Assembly (NCBI GenBank): GCA_963816555.1
Contig: CAWFLD010000011.1
Span: forward strand, 310,001 to 374,000
DNA length: 64,000 nt
Direction: 5' to 3'
DNA from: Lutibaculum sp963816555
GTDB lineage: Bacteria > Pseudomonadota > Alphaproteobacteria > Rhizobiales > Tepidamorphaceae
Made by a program: the position numbers and the translations under genes. The notes beneath the pieces were generated by a model. That model had not been told where the DNA came from, did not search any database, and saw only the letters and a program-made list of their open reading frames with translations. Below are positions 17,689 to 25,842 of the stretch, piece after piece (within the stretch, counting starts at the first letter, position 1; each line of letters starts with the position of its first letter).

Positions 17689-18162
17689 TCAGTGGCCGGG
17701 CTTCTTCTCCACCTCGACCTCGACGGTGATGTGGCCCGCGGTGCCGAAGTCGAGGTCGAGGTCGAAGGAATCGCCGGCCTTCAGCGGCCGGTCGAGGTCG
17801 GTCAGCCAGACGTGCTCCCGCCACGGCGCGAGCGCGATCGGCTTGCCGGGCGGGAAGTCGATCGCCTCCGGCCAGCTCACGTTGCCGTCGTCGTCCTTGC
17901 GGAACTTGCCGACGCCGGCGACCGGCGAGGAGACGGCCTCGAGCGTCACCGTCTCGCTGCCCTGGTTGAAGATCGGGCCGTAGACCGCGATGCTCTTCGT
18001 GCCGTCGCTCGGCGGCGCCCAGACGTGGCCGATGGCGATGTCGCCGAGCGTATAGCTGTGCGCGTCGGCCGCCGTCGCGCCCGCCACGATGGCGGCGGCG
18101 ACGGCGAGCGCGCCGAAGCCAAGGTACGCGACGAGGCTTCGGGGTGATCTCTCGTTCGACAT
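17689..18162 (-). CDS. PCuAC-family periplasmic copper chaperone-like protein with degenerate motif
   Basis: A 157-residue protein with a signal peptide (LVAYLGFGALAVAAAIVAGATAADA) and a DUF461/PCuAC beta-barrel. The fold is recognisable from GDIAIGHVWAPP, AVYGPIFNQG and EHVWLTDLDRPLKAGD. Usual PCuAC proteins bind Cu(I) through H(M)x10Mx21HxM. Here the methionine positions appear lost, leaving histidines only, so copper binding may be weak or altered. It is divergent from cox11 across 270 bases, consistent with a role in cytochrome oxidase copper delivery. The functional label is therefore less sure than the family label. Confidence 0.66.
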   Translation of the reverse strand: MSNERSPRSLVAYLGFGALAVAAAIVAGATAADAHSYTLGDIAIGHVWAPPSDGTKSIAVYGPIFNQGSETVTLEAVSSPVAGVGKFRKDDDGNVSWPEAIDFPPGKPIALAPWREHVWLTDLDRPLKAGDSFDLDLDFGTAGHITVEVEVEKKPGH

Positions 18163-18432
18163 CGGTCTCTCCGTGTTGTGCGGCGTGCGGCCAGGCGAGG
18201 GGCGGGATGAGGGGAACGGGCAGGACGCCGTTCCGCGCGCGGCGTCGGAGCCGCGGGACCGCCCCCCGATGTTCCAGCCGGTGCCCGCTCGCGCAAGCGC
18301 TTCGGCCGCGCCAAACGGACGCAGGGGCCGGATGGGCCCGTGTGGCTGCGAAACGCGGACAGGTTCCGCCGGAGAGGTGCGCCAGAGCGACGCATTTGTG
18401 CGGCGGCCCGCGGCGGGTAGGCTCGCCGCATC

Positions 18433-19083
18433 ATGCAAGACAAACGCCCCAACCACACGTGGGTGCTGGTCCTCGCCGGCACGCTCATCGGCATCGCCAC
18501 CACGGCCGTCATCTACTCGCCGACGCTCTACCAGATGTTCTGCAACCTGACGGGCTATGGCGGCACGGTGCAGCGCGCCGCGCAGCCCCAGGCCGCGGCG
18601 AAGAGCGACCGGACGGTGACCGTCAAGTTCGACGCCAACACCGCCTCGAACCTGCCGTGGGAGTTCCGCCCGGAGCAGGCGGAGGTGACGACCCATATCG
18701 GCGAGCCGACCAAGGTCTACTACTACGCCAAGAACAATTCCGACGAGACGCAGGTCGCCCGCGCGACCTTCAACGTCACGCCGTACCAGACCGCCTCGTA
18801 CTTCTTCAAGATCCAGTGCTTCTGCTTCACCAACGAGAAGCTGAAGCCCGGCGAGAGCGCGCGGATGCCGCTCGTCTTCTACGTCGACGAGCAGATGCTG
18901 AAGGACGACGACGCCCGCGGCATCAAGCAGATCACGCTGTCCTACACCTTCTTCAAGCAGTCCGACCTGTCCGACGACGAGGTGGCGCAGGCGCGCAACC
19001 TGAAGACCGGCTCGGAGAGCACCGAGAAGCGCCTGCAGACGGCCAAGACCGTCGGCTTCGAGAACGACGCGCCGCGCGACTGA
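18433..19083 (+). CDS. ctaG: cytochrome c oxidase assembly protein CtaG/Cox11
   Basis: A 216-residue protein with one N-terminal transmembrane helix (WVLVLAGTLIGIATTAVIY) and a periplasmic copper-binding beta-domain. The conserved CFCF motif (FKIQCFCFTNEKL) donates Cu(I) to the CuB site of aa3-type oxidase. VPLVFYVDEQ-like and ITLSYTFFK sequences are typical. In most alphaproteobacteria this gene lies in the ctaCDBGE operon. Here it stands alone beside a PCuAC-like gene. The ATG at 18433 directly precedes the cytosolic stub MQDKRPNH. A hairpin separates it from convergent clpS. Confidence 0.93.
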   Translation: MQDKRPNHTWVLVLAGTLIGIATTAVIYSPTLYQMFCNLTGYGGTVQRAAQPQAAAKSDRTVTVKFDANTASNLPWEFRPEQAEVTTHIGEPTKVYYYAKNNSDETQVARATFNVTPYQTASYFFKIQCFCFTNEKLKPGESARMPLVFYVDEQMLKDDDARGIKQITLSYTFFKQSDLSDDEVAQARNLKTGSESTEKRLQTAKTVGFENDAPRD

Positions 19084-19090
19084 GCGCGGC

Positions 19091-19112
19091 GCGGGGCCGG
19101 CTCCGGCCCCGC
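19091..19112. terminator. bidirectional GC hairpin between convergent cox11 and clpS
   Basis: GCGGGGCCGG and CCGGCCCCGC form a perfect ten-base-pair inverted repeat with almost no loop, exactly in the 36-base gap between two convergent stops. There is no T-tract, as is common in GC-rich alphaproteobacteria. The position favours a shared transcription end. Confidence 0.5.
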
Positions 19113-19119
19113 CTCGCCC

Positions 19120-19425
19120 CTACTCCTCGGGCTCGGTGGTGAAGAGCAGCGGATAGCCCTGGCTGCGGGCGGCGTCGGTCGCCCGCGTCGCCTTGGTCTC
19201 GGCGACGTCCTTGGTGAAGACGGCGACGACGCAGGTGCCCTTCTGGTGCGCCGTGATCATCACCTGGTGCGCCTGGCTCTCGTTCATGCGGAACTCCGCC
19301 TTCAGCACCGTGACGACGAACTCGCGCGGCGTGTAGTCGTCGTTCACGAGGATGACCTTGTGCAGACGCGGCCGCTCGGTCCTGGTGCGCGTCTTCGTGC
19401 GCCGCTTGGTGTCGTTGTCGCTCAT
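19120..19425 (-). CDS. clpS: ClpS, adaptor of the ClpAP protease
   Basis: A 101-residue ClpS. The core is HKVILVNDDYTPREFVVTVLKAEF, where the N-degron pocket residues (NDD) are visible. HQVMITAHQKGTCVVAVFTKDVAETK contains the MxxAHxxG helix that shapes the pocket. The basic, disordered N-terminal tail (KRRTKTRTRTERPRL) enters the ClpA pore. ClpS hands N-end-rule substrates to ClpAP. No clpA is adjacent in this window. The ATG at 19425 is the only start that includes the tail. Confidence 0.93.
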   Translation of the reverse strand: MSDNDTKRRTKTRTRTERPRLHKVILVNDDYTPREFVVTVLKAEFRMNESQAHQVMITAHQKGTCVVAVFTKDVAETKATRATDAARSQGYPLLFTTEPEE

Positions 19426-19518
19426 GGGAAAGCCCAGCTCTCGGGGATGATCGGGCACGCGCATTCTAGCACAGATGCGGCACCGGCGAAGGCGCCGGCT
19501 CGGTTGCCACCGCAGCCC

Positions 19519-19540
19519 ATTAATGCATACATTATTTGCA
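19519..19540. promoter_or_regulatory. candidate GntR operator upstream of the dehydratase operon
   Basis: In the clpS-dehydratase gap an AT-rich block contains AATGCATACATT, an inverted AATG-N4-CATT. Its core GCATACATT matches GNATACATT copies in the ABC transporter promoter region at 31314 and 31468. GntR/FCD regulators often bind TGTATACA-like palindromes, and one is encoded in this operon at 23242. Confidence 0.4.
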
Positions 19541-19590
19541 GCCGGCTGGCCGCGAGGCCGTCCATGCCGGCCCAATCGTCCGGAGACCCG

Positions 19591-21410
19591 ATGACCGACA
19601 GGAAGCCTTCCGACCGGCTGCGCTCGCGCGCCTGGTTCGACAATCCCGGCAACCCCGACATGACCGCGCTCTATCTCGAGCGCTACCTCAATTACGGGCT
19701 GAGCCAGGAGGAGCTGCAGTCGGGGCGGCCGATCATCGGCATCGCGCAGACGGGCTCGGACCTCAGCCCGTGCAACCGCCACCACCTCGAGCTCGCCAAG
19801 CGCGTGCGCGACGGAATCCGCGAGGCCGGCGGCATCGCCATCGAGTTTCCCGTCCATCCGATCCAGGAAACCGGCAAGCGGCCGACCGCGGCGCTCGACC
19901 GCAACCTCGCCTATCTCGGCCTCGTCGAGCTGCTCTACGGCTATCCGCTCGACGGCGTCGTGCTGACGATCGGCTGCGACAAGACCACGCCCGCCTGCCT
20001 GATGGCGGCGGCGACGGTGAACATCCCGGCGATCGCCCTGTCGGTCGGGCCGATGCTCAACGGCTGGTTCCGCGGCGAGCGCACCGGCTCGGGCACCATC
20101 GTCTGGAAGGCGCGCGAGATGATGGCGGCCGGCGAGATCGACTACAAGGGATTCGTCGAGCTCGTCGCCTCCTCCGCCCCGTCGACCGGCTACTGCAACA
20201 CGATGGGCACGGCGACGACGATGAACTCGCTCGCCGAGGCGCTCGGCATGCAGCTGCCGGGCTCCGCCGCGATCCCCGCCCCCTACCGCGACCGGCAGGA
20301 AGTCTCCTACCGCACGGGCCTGCGCATCGTGGAGATGGTGCGCGAGGACCTGAAGCCCTCCGACATCATGACGCGCGAATCCTTCGTCAACGCGATCCGG
20401 GTCAACAGCGCGATCGGCGGCTCGACCAACGCGCCGATCCACCTGAACGGGCTGGCGCGCCATCTCGGCGTCGAGCTGACGATCGACGACTGGCAGACCT
20501 ACGGCGAGGACATCCCGCTGCTCGTCAACCTGCAGCCGGCCGGCGAGTATCTCGGCGAGGACTACTACCACGCCGGCGGCGTGCCGGCCGTCGTCGCCCA
20601 GCTGATGGGCCAGGGCCTCATCCACGAGGACGCGATGACGGTCAACGGCCGCACGATCGGCGAGAACTGCCGCGGCGCGGCGATCCTCGACGAGAACGTG
20701 ATCCGGCCCTTCGACAGGCCGCTCCGCCGGCAGGCGGGCTTCCGCGTGCTCCGGGGCAACCTGTTCGACTCCGCGATCATGAAGCTGTCGGTGATCTCCG
20801 AGGAGTTCCGCACCCGCTACCTGTCGAACCCCGAACGACCCGATGGCCTTCGAGGGCAAGGCCGTCGTCTTCGACGGGCCGGAGGACTACCACCACCGCA
20901 TCGACGACCCGGCGCTCGACATCGACGAGAGCACGGTGCTCTTCATGCGCGGCGTCGGCCCCGTCGGCTATCCCGGCGGCGCCGAGGTCGTGAACATGCG
21001 CGCGCCGGACTACCTGCTGAAGCGCGGCATCCATTCCCTCCCCTGCATCGGCGACGGGCGGCAGTCCGGCACCTCCGGCTCGCCCTCGATCCTCAACGCC
21101 TCGCCCGAGGCGGCCGTCGGCGGCGGCCTCGCGCTGCTGCGGACCGGCGACCGGGTGCGCATCGATCTCGGCCGCGGCACCGCCGACATGCTGGTCCCCG
21201 ACGAGGAGCTGCAGGCGCGCCGCAAGGCGCTTGGAAGACGCGGGCGGCTACGCCTATCCCGACCACCAGACGCCGTGGCAGGAGATCCAGCGCGCGATCG
21301 TCTCGCAGTTCGAGAGCGGCATGGTGCTCGAGCCGGCGGTGAAGTACCGGGGGCTGGCGCAGGGCGGCGCGGACGGTACGATCTCGCCCGTGCCGCGCGA
21401 CAACCACTGA
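19591..21410 (+). CDS. IlvD/Edd-family sugar-acid dehydratase (two frameshifts)
   Basis: Two extra bases, near 20833 and 21232, interrupt a 605-residue IlvD/Edd dehydratase. With both removed it reads through fully. Iron-sulfur and metal-site motifs are present: LTIGCDKTTPACLMAA, STGYCNTMGTATTMNSLAEA and PCIGDGRQSGTSGSPSILNASPE. The N-terminus (LRSRAWFDNP, MTALYLERYLNYGLS) is that of the sugar-acid branch (arabonate, xylonate and related aldonates) rather than branched-chain amino acid IlvD. It should convert an aldonate to a 2-keto-3-deoxy acid. It opens an operon with an SDR, two beta-hydroxyacid dehydrogenases and a GntR regulator. GGAG precedes the ATG. The precise substrate is unknown. 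Confidence 0.86.
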
Positions 21411-21448
21411 CGGCCGCGGCAGCGCAACACCGACGGGAAGGGAACGGG

Positions 21449-22201
21449 ATGACGAAGCGGCTCGAGGGGAAGATCGCGGTGTGCACGGCCGCCGGCCAGG
21501 GCATCGGGCGCAGGGTGGCGGAGGCCTTCCTCGCGGAGGGCGCAACCGTCTACGCGACCGACCTGGACGCGGCCAAGCTCGACGGGCTCGCGGCGCTGGG
21601 GCGGGCCGAGACGGCCTCCCTCGACGTGACGAAGGACGACGACGTCGCCGCCTATCTCGCCGGCGTGCCGACGCCGGACATCCTGTTCAACTGCGCCGGC
21701 TACGTGCATCACGGCACGGTCCTCGACTGCGACAAGGCCGCGTGGGACTTCTCCTTCGACCTCAACGTCACCTCGATGCACCGCACGATCCGCGCCCTCC
21801 TGCCGCGCATGATCGACAATGGCGGCGGCTCGATCATCAACATGTCGTCGGCGGCGTCGTCGCTGAAGGCGGCGCCGAACCGCTACGTCTACATGGCGAC
21901 CAAGGCCGCGGTGATCGGCCTGACGCGCTCGGTGGCGATCGACTTCATCAGGAGCGGCATACGCTGCAACGCGATCTGCCCGGGCACGATCGAGTCGCCC
22001 TCGCTCGAGGGCCGCATCGCCGATCTCGGCCGAAGCGTCGGCGGCGCGGAGCAGGCGCGGCGGATGTTCGTCGAGCGCCAGCCGATGGGGCGGCTCGGCA
22101 CGCCGGACGAGATCGCGCACCTGGCGGTCTATCTCGCCTCCGACGAGAGCGCCTTCACCACGGGCACGACGCAGCTGATCGACGGCGGCTGGTCGCTCTG
22201 A
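21449..22201 (+). CDS. SDR-family NAD(P)-dependent dehydrogenase
   Basis: A 250-residue classical short-chain dehydrogenase. The cofactor loop is TAAGQGIGRRVAEAF (TGxxxGxG variant with TAA). NCAG is at about residue 82, and the catalytic Ser-Tyr-Lys lies in NMSSAASS and YMATK. CPGTIESPS follows. It resembles the DHRS6/2-keto-3-deoxy-L-fuconate dehydrogenase branch, which would suit oxidation of a 2-keto-3-deoxy acid made by the upstream dehydratase. That assignment is inference from context. The ATG at 21449 follows GGGAACGGG; the gene lies 38 bases after the dehydratase stop. Confidence 0.85.
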   Translation: MTKRLEGKIAVCTAAGQGIGRRVAEAFLAEGATVYATDLDAAKLDGLAALGRAETASLDVTKDDDVAAYLAGVPTPDILFNCAGYVHHGTVLDCDKAAWDFSFDLNVTSMHRTIRALLPRMIDNGGGSIINMSSAASSLKAAPNRYVYMATKAAVIGLTRSVAIDFIRSGIRCNAICPGTIESPSLEGRIADLGRSVGGAEQARRMFVERQPMGRLGTPDEIAHLAVYLASDESAFTTGTTQLIDGGWSL

Positions 22202-22235
22202 GGCGGCGCGGCGCGGACGCACGCGGGCCGGCACG

Positions 22236-22280
22236 ACCGGACGGGCAGACGCCGGACAGGCAGATACCGGACAGGCAGGA
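22236..22280 (+). repeat. three tandem 15-base repeats
   Basis: Three consecutive 15-base units follow the pattern RCCGGACRGGCAGAY, the third ending GGA. They fill half of the 88-base gap between the SDR and the next dehydrogenase. The last unit merges with the GGAG ribosome site of the downstream gene. Copy-number slippage here could alter spacing, though not the ribosome site itself. Confidence 0.75.
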
Positions 22281-22289
22281 GAAGACAGC

Positions 22290-23216
22290 ATGACGGACAA
22301 GCCCCGGGTCGGGTTCATCGGCGTCGGCCTGATGGGCCACGGCATGGCGAAGAACATCGTCGAGGCCGGCTACGCGCTGACCGTGATGGCGCACCGCAAC
22401 CGCGAGCCGGTCGAGGACCTGAAGGGCCGCGGCGCGAGCGAGGCCGGGAGCATCGCGTCCGTCGCCGAGGCCTCCGACGTGATCTTCCTCTGCCTGCCGG
22501 GCAGCCCGCAGGTCGAGGCGGCGGTCGGCGAGATCCTGTCGGGCGACCCGTCCGGCAAGACCATCGTCGACACCTCGACGAGCAACCCCGTCTCCACCCG
22601 TTCGCTCGCGGCGCGCTGCGCGGAAGCCGGCGCCGTGCTGGTCGACTGCCCCCTCTCGCGCACGCCGAAGGAAGCGTGGGAGGGCACGCTCGACGCGATG
22701 ATCGGCGCGAGCGAGGAGGATTTCGCCCGCCTGCGGCCGCTGATCGAGACCTGGGCCGGCCGGATCGTCCATGTCGGCGACGTCGGCACCGGCCACACGA
22801 TGAAGCTCCTCAACAACTTCCTGTCGCTCGGCTACGCCGCGCTCTATTCCGAGGCGCTGGCGATCGGCGCCAAGAACGGGCTCGACGCGGCGACCTTCGA
22901 CAGCGTGATCCGCAACGGCCGCATGGATTGCGGCTTCTACCAGACCTTCATGCAGTACGTGGTCGGCGGCGATCCGAACGCCCACAAGTTCGCGCTGCGC
23001 AACGCCCACAAGGACATGCGCTACGTCGTCTCGCTGGCGAACGAGAGCGGCATCGCCTCGCACGTCTCCTCGAGCGTCAAGAACGGCTACGCGACCGCCG
23101 AGGCGCTGGGCCACGGCGACGGCTACCTGCCGACGATCGCCGACATCGTCGCCGAGCTGAACGGCATCCCCGAGGCGGCGCGGCGCCGCGGCCCGGCCAA
23201 GAACGACGCGACCTGA
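22290..23216 (+). CDS. beta-hydroxyacid dehydrogenase (3-HIBADH family)
   Basis: A 308-residue enzyme with the NAD(P) motif GFIGVGLMGHGMAKNIVEAGY. The substrate-binding motif DCPLSRTPKEAWEGTL replaces the usual DAPVSGG-x-AxxGTL, and the catalytic lysine lies in GTGHTMKLLNNFL. Family members reduce tartronate semialdehyde or oxidise hydroxyisobutyrate, threonate and similar acids. The altered substrate loop (PLSRTPKEAWEG instead of PVSGG) suggests a different acid. It lies between the SDR and the GntR regulator. A good GGAG site is eight bases before the ATG. Confidence 0.85.
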   Translation: MTDKPRVGFIGVGLMGHGMAKNIVEAGYALTVMAHRNREPVEDLKGRGASEAGSIASVAEASDVIFLCLPGSPQVEAAVGEILSGDPSGKTIVDTSTSNPVSTRSLAARCAEAGAVLVDCPLSRTPKEAWEGTLDAMIGASEEDFARLRPLIETWAGRIVHVGDVGTGHTMKLLNNFLSLGYAALYSEALAIGAKNGLDAATFDSVIRNGRMDCGFYQTFMQYVVGGDPNAHKFALRNAHKDMRYVVSLANESGIASHVSSSVKNGYATAEALGHGDGYLPTIADIVAELNGIPEAARRRGPAKNDAT

Positions 23217-23241
23217 GGGGAAGCGCCAGCGGAGGCCGCGG

Positions 23242-24003
23242 ATGAGCAAGGACACCACCGAGGCGGCGGCGCGCGGGGCAGCCGCGGCGGACGCGGTCCA
23301 GGCGGGCTCGCGGCCCCGGCCGACGCTCCAGGGCGTCGCGGAGATGCCGGCCCGCGACCGCGCCTATCACGAGCTGAAGTACCGCATCCTCGAAGGCCGC
23401 CTGTCGCCCGGCACGACCCTCCTGGAGACCGAGGTGGCGAGCCTCCTGTCGCTCAGCCGGACGCCGGTGCGCGAGGCGCTGATCCGGCTCGAGGAGGAGG
23501 GCCTCGTCTCGGTGCGCCCGCGCCACGGCATGACGGTGAAGGCGCAGTCGCTCGACGACCTGACGGAGATCTACGAGGTGTTCTCGGCGCTCGAGGTGAT
23601 GGCGGCGCGGCTGCTCGCCCGGCGCGGCCTGTCGCGCGGCGAGGCGGAGCGGCTGCAATCGCTGATGGCGCAGATGGAGCGCGCCACGCGGCGCGACGAC
23701 ATCGAGCACTGGTCGCAGCTCGACGACATCTTCCACTCCGAGATCACCTCGCTGTGCGGCAACTCGCGGCTGCAGGCGACGCTGCGCCAGTACTGGGAGC
23801 AGCAGTACCGCGCGCGCATGGCGATCGTGCCGCTCAGGCCGCGGCCGACCCAGTCCGACGAGGAGCACCGGGCGATCTTCGAGGCGATCCGCGCCGGCGA
23901 CGACGCGGCCGCGGCGCATCTGCACGAGCAGCATCGCGCCCGCGCCGACAGGCAGACGCTTGCGCTGCTGCGCGAGGCGGAGATCATGGCCGGGGATTCG
24001 TGA
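23242..24003 (+). CDS. GntR/FCD-family transcriptional regulator
   Basis: A 253-residue regulator. The N-terminal winged helix holds AYHELKYRILEGRLSPGTTL, LSLSRTPVREALIRLEEEGL and RPRHGMTVK. The C-terminal FCD ligand-binding helical bundle carries histidines typical of a metal-linked carboxylate pocket (DDIFHSEI, SDEEHRAIF, HLHEQHR). FCD regulators usually sense sugar acids or other carboxylates and repress the adjacent operon. It sits inside the dehydratase operon, 25 bases after one dehydrogenase and 61 before the next. The GNATACATT motifs at 19525, 31314 and 31468 are candidate binding sites. Confidence 0.87.
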   Translation: MSKDTTEAAARGAAAADAVQAGSRPRPTLQGVAEMPARDRAYHELKYRILEGRLSPGTTLLETEVASLLSLSRTPVREALIRLEEEGLVSVRPRHGMTVKAQSLDDLTEIYEVFSALEVMAARLLARRGLSRGEAERLQSLMAQMERATRRDDIEHWSQLDDIFHSEITSLCGNSRLQATLRQYWEQQYRARMAIVPLRPRPTQSDEEHRAIFEAIRAGDDAAAAHLHEQHRARADRQTLALLREAEIMAGDS

Positions 24004-24064
24004 GGCCCGCCTTCGACCCTTTCCATCCACGGCCCGCCGCGGCAAGAGGCACGGACCAGACCAC

Positions 24065-24982
24065 ATGACGATAAAGAACGTGACGCTCATCGGCACCGGC
24101 ATCATGGGCGCGCCGATGGCCCGCAACATCGCCGGCGCGGGCTTCCGCGTGACGGTGTGGAACCGCACGCCGTCGAAGGCCGAGGCGCTGGCCGACATCG
24201 CCGCCGTCGCCGACGACCCGCGCGCGGCGGTGGCGGAGGCCGACGCAATCATCACGATGGTCGACAACGGCGCGGTGGTGACGGAAATCTATTTCGGCGC
24301 GCAGGGGATCGCCGACGCGGCGCCCGCGGGGGCGGTGTTCCTCGACATGTCGTCGATCCAGCCGGCCGTCGCCCGCGACCACGCCGAGCGCCTCGAGGCG
24401 TCGGGCCGCCGCCACGTCGACGCGCCCGTGTCGGGCGGCGAGCGCGGCGCGACAGAGGCCACGCTCGCGATCATGGCGGGCGCGACGGCCGAGGACTATG
24501 CGGAGATCGAGCCCCTCCTGAAGACGATGGGCCGGCCGACCCATGTCGGCGGCCATGGCGCCGGCCAGGTCGCCAAGCTCGCCAACCAGGTGATCGTCGG
24601 CGTGACGATCGGCGCGGTCTCGGAGGCGATGCTGCTCGCCCAGGAGGGCGGCTGCGATCCCGCCGCCCTGCGCGACGCGCTGATGGGCGGCTTCGCGACC
24701 TCGCGCATCCTCGACCTGCACGGCGAGCGCATGATGCAGCGCAACTGGGTGCCGGGCGGCCCCGCCGCGCTGCAGCTCAAGGACCTGGAGAACGCGCTCG
24801 AGGTCGCCCGGCAGGCCGGGCTGCGCCTGCCGCTGACCGAGCAGGCGCGCGACGCCTTCCACGACCTCGTCCACAAGATGGAGAAGCCGCGCCACGACCA
24901 CGCGGCCTATCTCCTCTGGCTCGAGGCGATCAACCCCGGCAAGCGGCTGGGCGCCGGCGAGGACCGCGAGCCCTCCGCCTGA
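24065..24982 (+). CDS. beta-hydroxyacid dehydrogenase (tartronate semialdehyde reductase-like)
   Basis: A 305-residue member of the 3-HIBADH/GarR family. It has the cofactor motif LIGTGIMGAPMARNIAGAGF, the canonical substrate motif DAPVSGGERGATEATLAIMAG and the catalytic lysine in GAGQVAKLANQVIVG. Compared with the neighbour at 22290 its substrate loop is standard, so the two probably act on different acids. It ends the forward operon; the next gene, an SDR, converges 49 bases away. Tartronate semialdehyde or L-threonate-type acids are plausible substrates, undetermined from sequence. Confidence 0.85.
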   Translation: MTIKNVTLIGTGIMGAPMARNIAGAGFRVTVWNRTPSKAEALADIAAVADDPRAAVAEADAIITMVDNGAVVTEIYFGAQGIADAAPAGAVFLDMSSIQPAVARDHAERLEASGRRHVDAPVSGGERGATEATLAIMAGATAEDYAEIEPLLKTMGRPTHVGGHGAGQVAKLANQVIVGVTIGAVSEAMLLAQEGGCDPAALRDALMGGFATSRILDLHGERMMQRNWVPGGPAALQLKDLENALEVARQAGLRLPLTEQARDAFHDLVHKMEKPRHDHAAYLLWLEAINPGKRLGAGEDREPSA

Positions 24983-25031
24983 CCGGCCGGCGCCGGTCGT
25001 CCGGACCGCGGCGTGCCGTCCGGGCGGCCCG

Positions 25032-25778
25032 TCAGTAGGTCGCGCGGCCGCCCGACAGGTCGAAGACGGCGCCGGTCGTGAAGGAGTTCTCCGCGCTGAC
25101 CAGCCAGGCGATCATGTTGGCCGCCTCCTCGACCTCGAGGAACCGGCCGCGCGGGATGCGCGACAGCATGTAGTCGATATGGGCCTGCGACATCTGGTCG
25201 AAGATCCGCGTCCGCGCCGCCGCCGGCGTGACGCAGTTGACCGCGATGTCCTGGCCCGCCGTCTCCTTGCCGAGCGACTTCGTGAGCGCGATCACGCCGG
25301 CCTTCGAGGCCGAGTAGGCGGCGGCGTTCGGGTTGCCCTCCTTGCCGGCGATCGAGGCGACGGCGACGACGCGGCCGTAGCCGCGGGAGATCATGCCCGG
25401 CAGCACGGAGCGGCAGACGTTGAACGTGCCGTTCAGGTTGATGTCGACGACCATCTTCCAGTCCGCCGGGTCGTAGTCGACCACCGTCGCGTTCGGCCCG
25501 GAGATGCCGGCATTGGCGACGAGGATGTCGATCGGCCCGAACTCCGCCTCGACCGCCTTCGCGGCGGCCTCGACCTGATCGAGCGAGACCTGGTCGACGG
25601 TCCGCGCCTCGGCGTTGTCGCCGAGGCTCGCGGCGGTCTCGCGGGCGAGGTCGCCGTCGCGGTCCCAGATCGAGACCCGTGCGCCGCTGTCGAGAAGGCG
25701 CTTCGTGACGGCGAGGCCGATCCCCTGCGCCCCGCCCGTCACCACCGCCGTGCGGCCTTCGAGGTCGATCCTGTTCAT
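25032..25778 (-). CDS. SDR-family oxidoreductase (FabG-like)
   Basis: A 248-residue classical SDR. It has TGGAQGIGLAVTKRLL at the cofactor site, NAGISGPNATV, and a catalytic serine and YSASK in VASIAGKEGNPNAAAYSASKAG. It is the last gene of the reverse-strand block that begins with the ABC transporter ATPase. Its neighbour upstream is the L-threonate dehydrogenase-like gene (64-base gap). In other bacteria such SDRs oxidise polyols (erythritol, threitol) or lactones feeding into sugar acids. Here that role is inferred only from the company it keeps. Confidence 0.85.
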   Translation of the reverse strand: MNRIDLEGRTAVVTGGAQGIGLAVTKRLLDSGARVSIWDRDGDLARETAASLGDNAEARTVDQVSLDQVEAAAKAVEAEFGPIDILVANAGISGPNATVVDYDPADWKMVVDINLNGTFNVCRSVLPGMISRGYGRVVAVASIAGKEGNPNAAAYSASKAGVIALTKSLGKETAGQDIAVNCVTPAAARTRIFDQMSQAHIDYMLSRIPRGRFLEVEEAANMIAWLVSAENSFTTGAVFDLSGGRATY

Positions 25779-25842
25779 GCGTCTTTCCCCCTTCGCAGGA
25801 TGTTGTCGCGGTCCCCTTCCGGCGGCCAGTCGCCGGGGCCCG

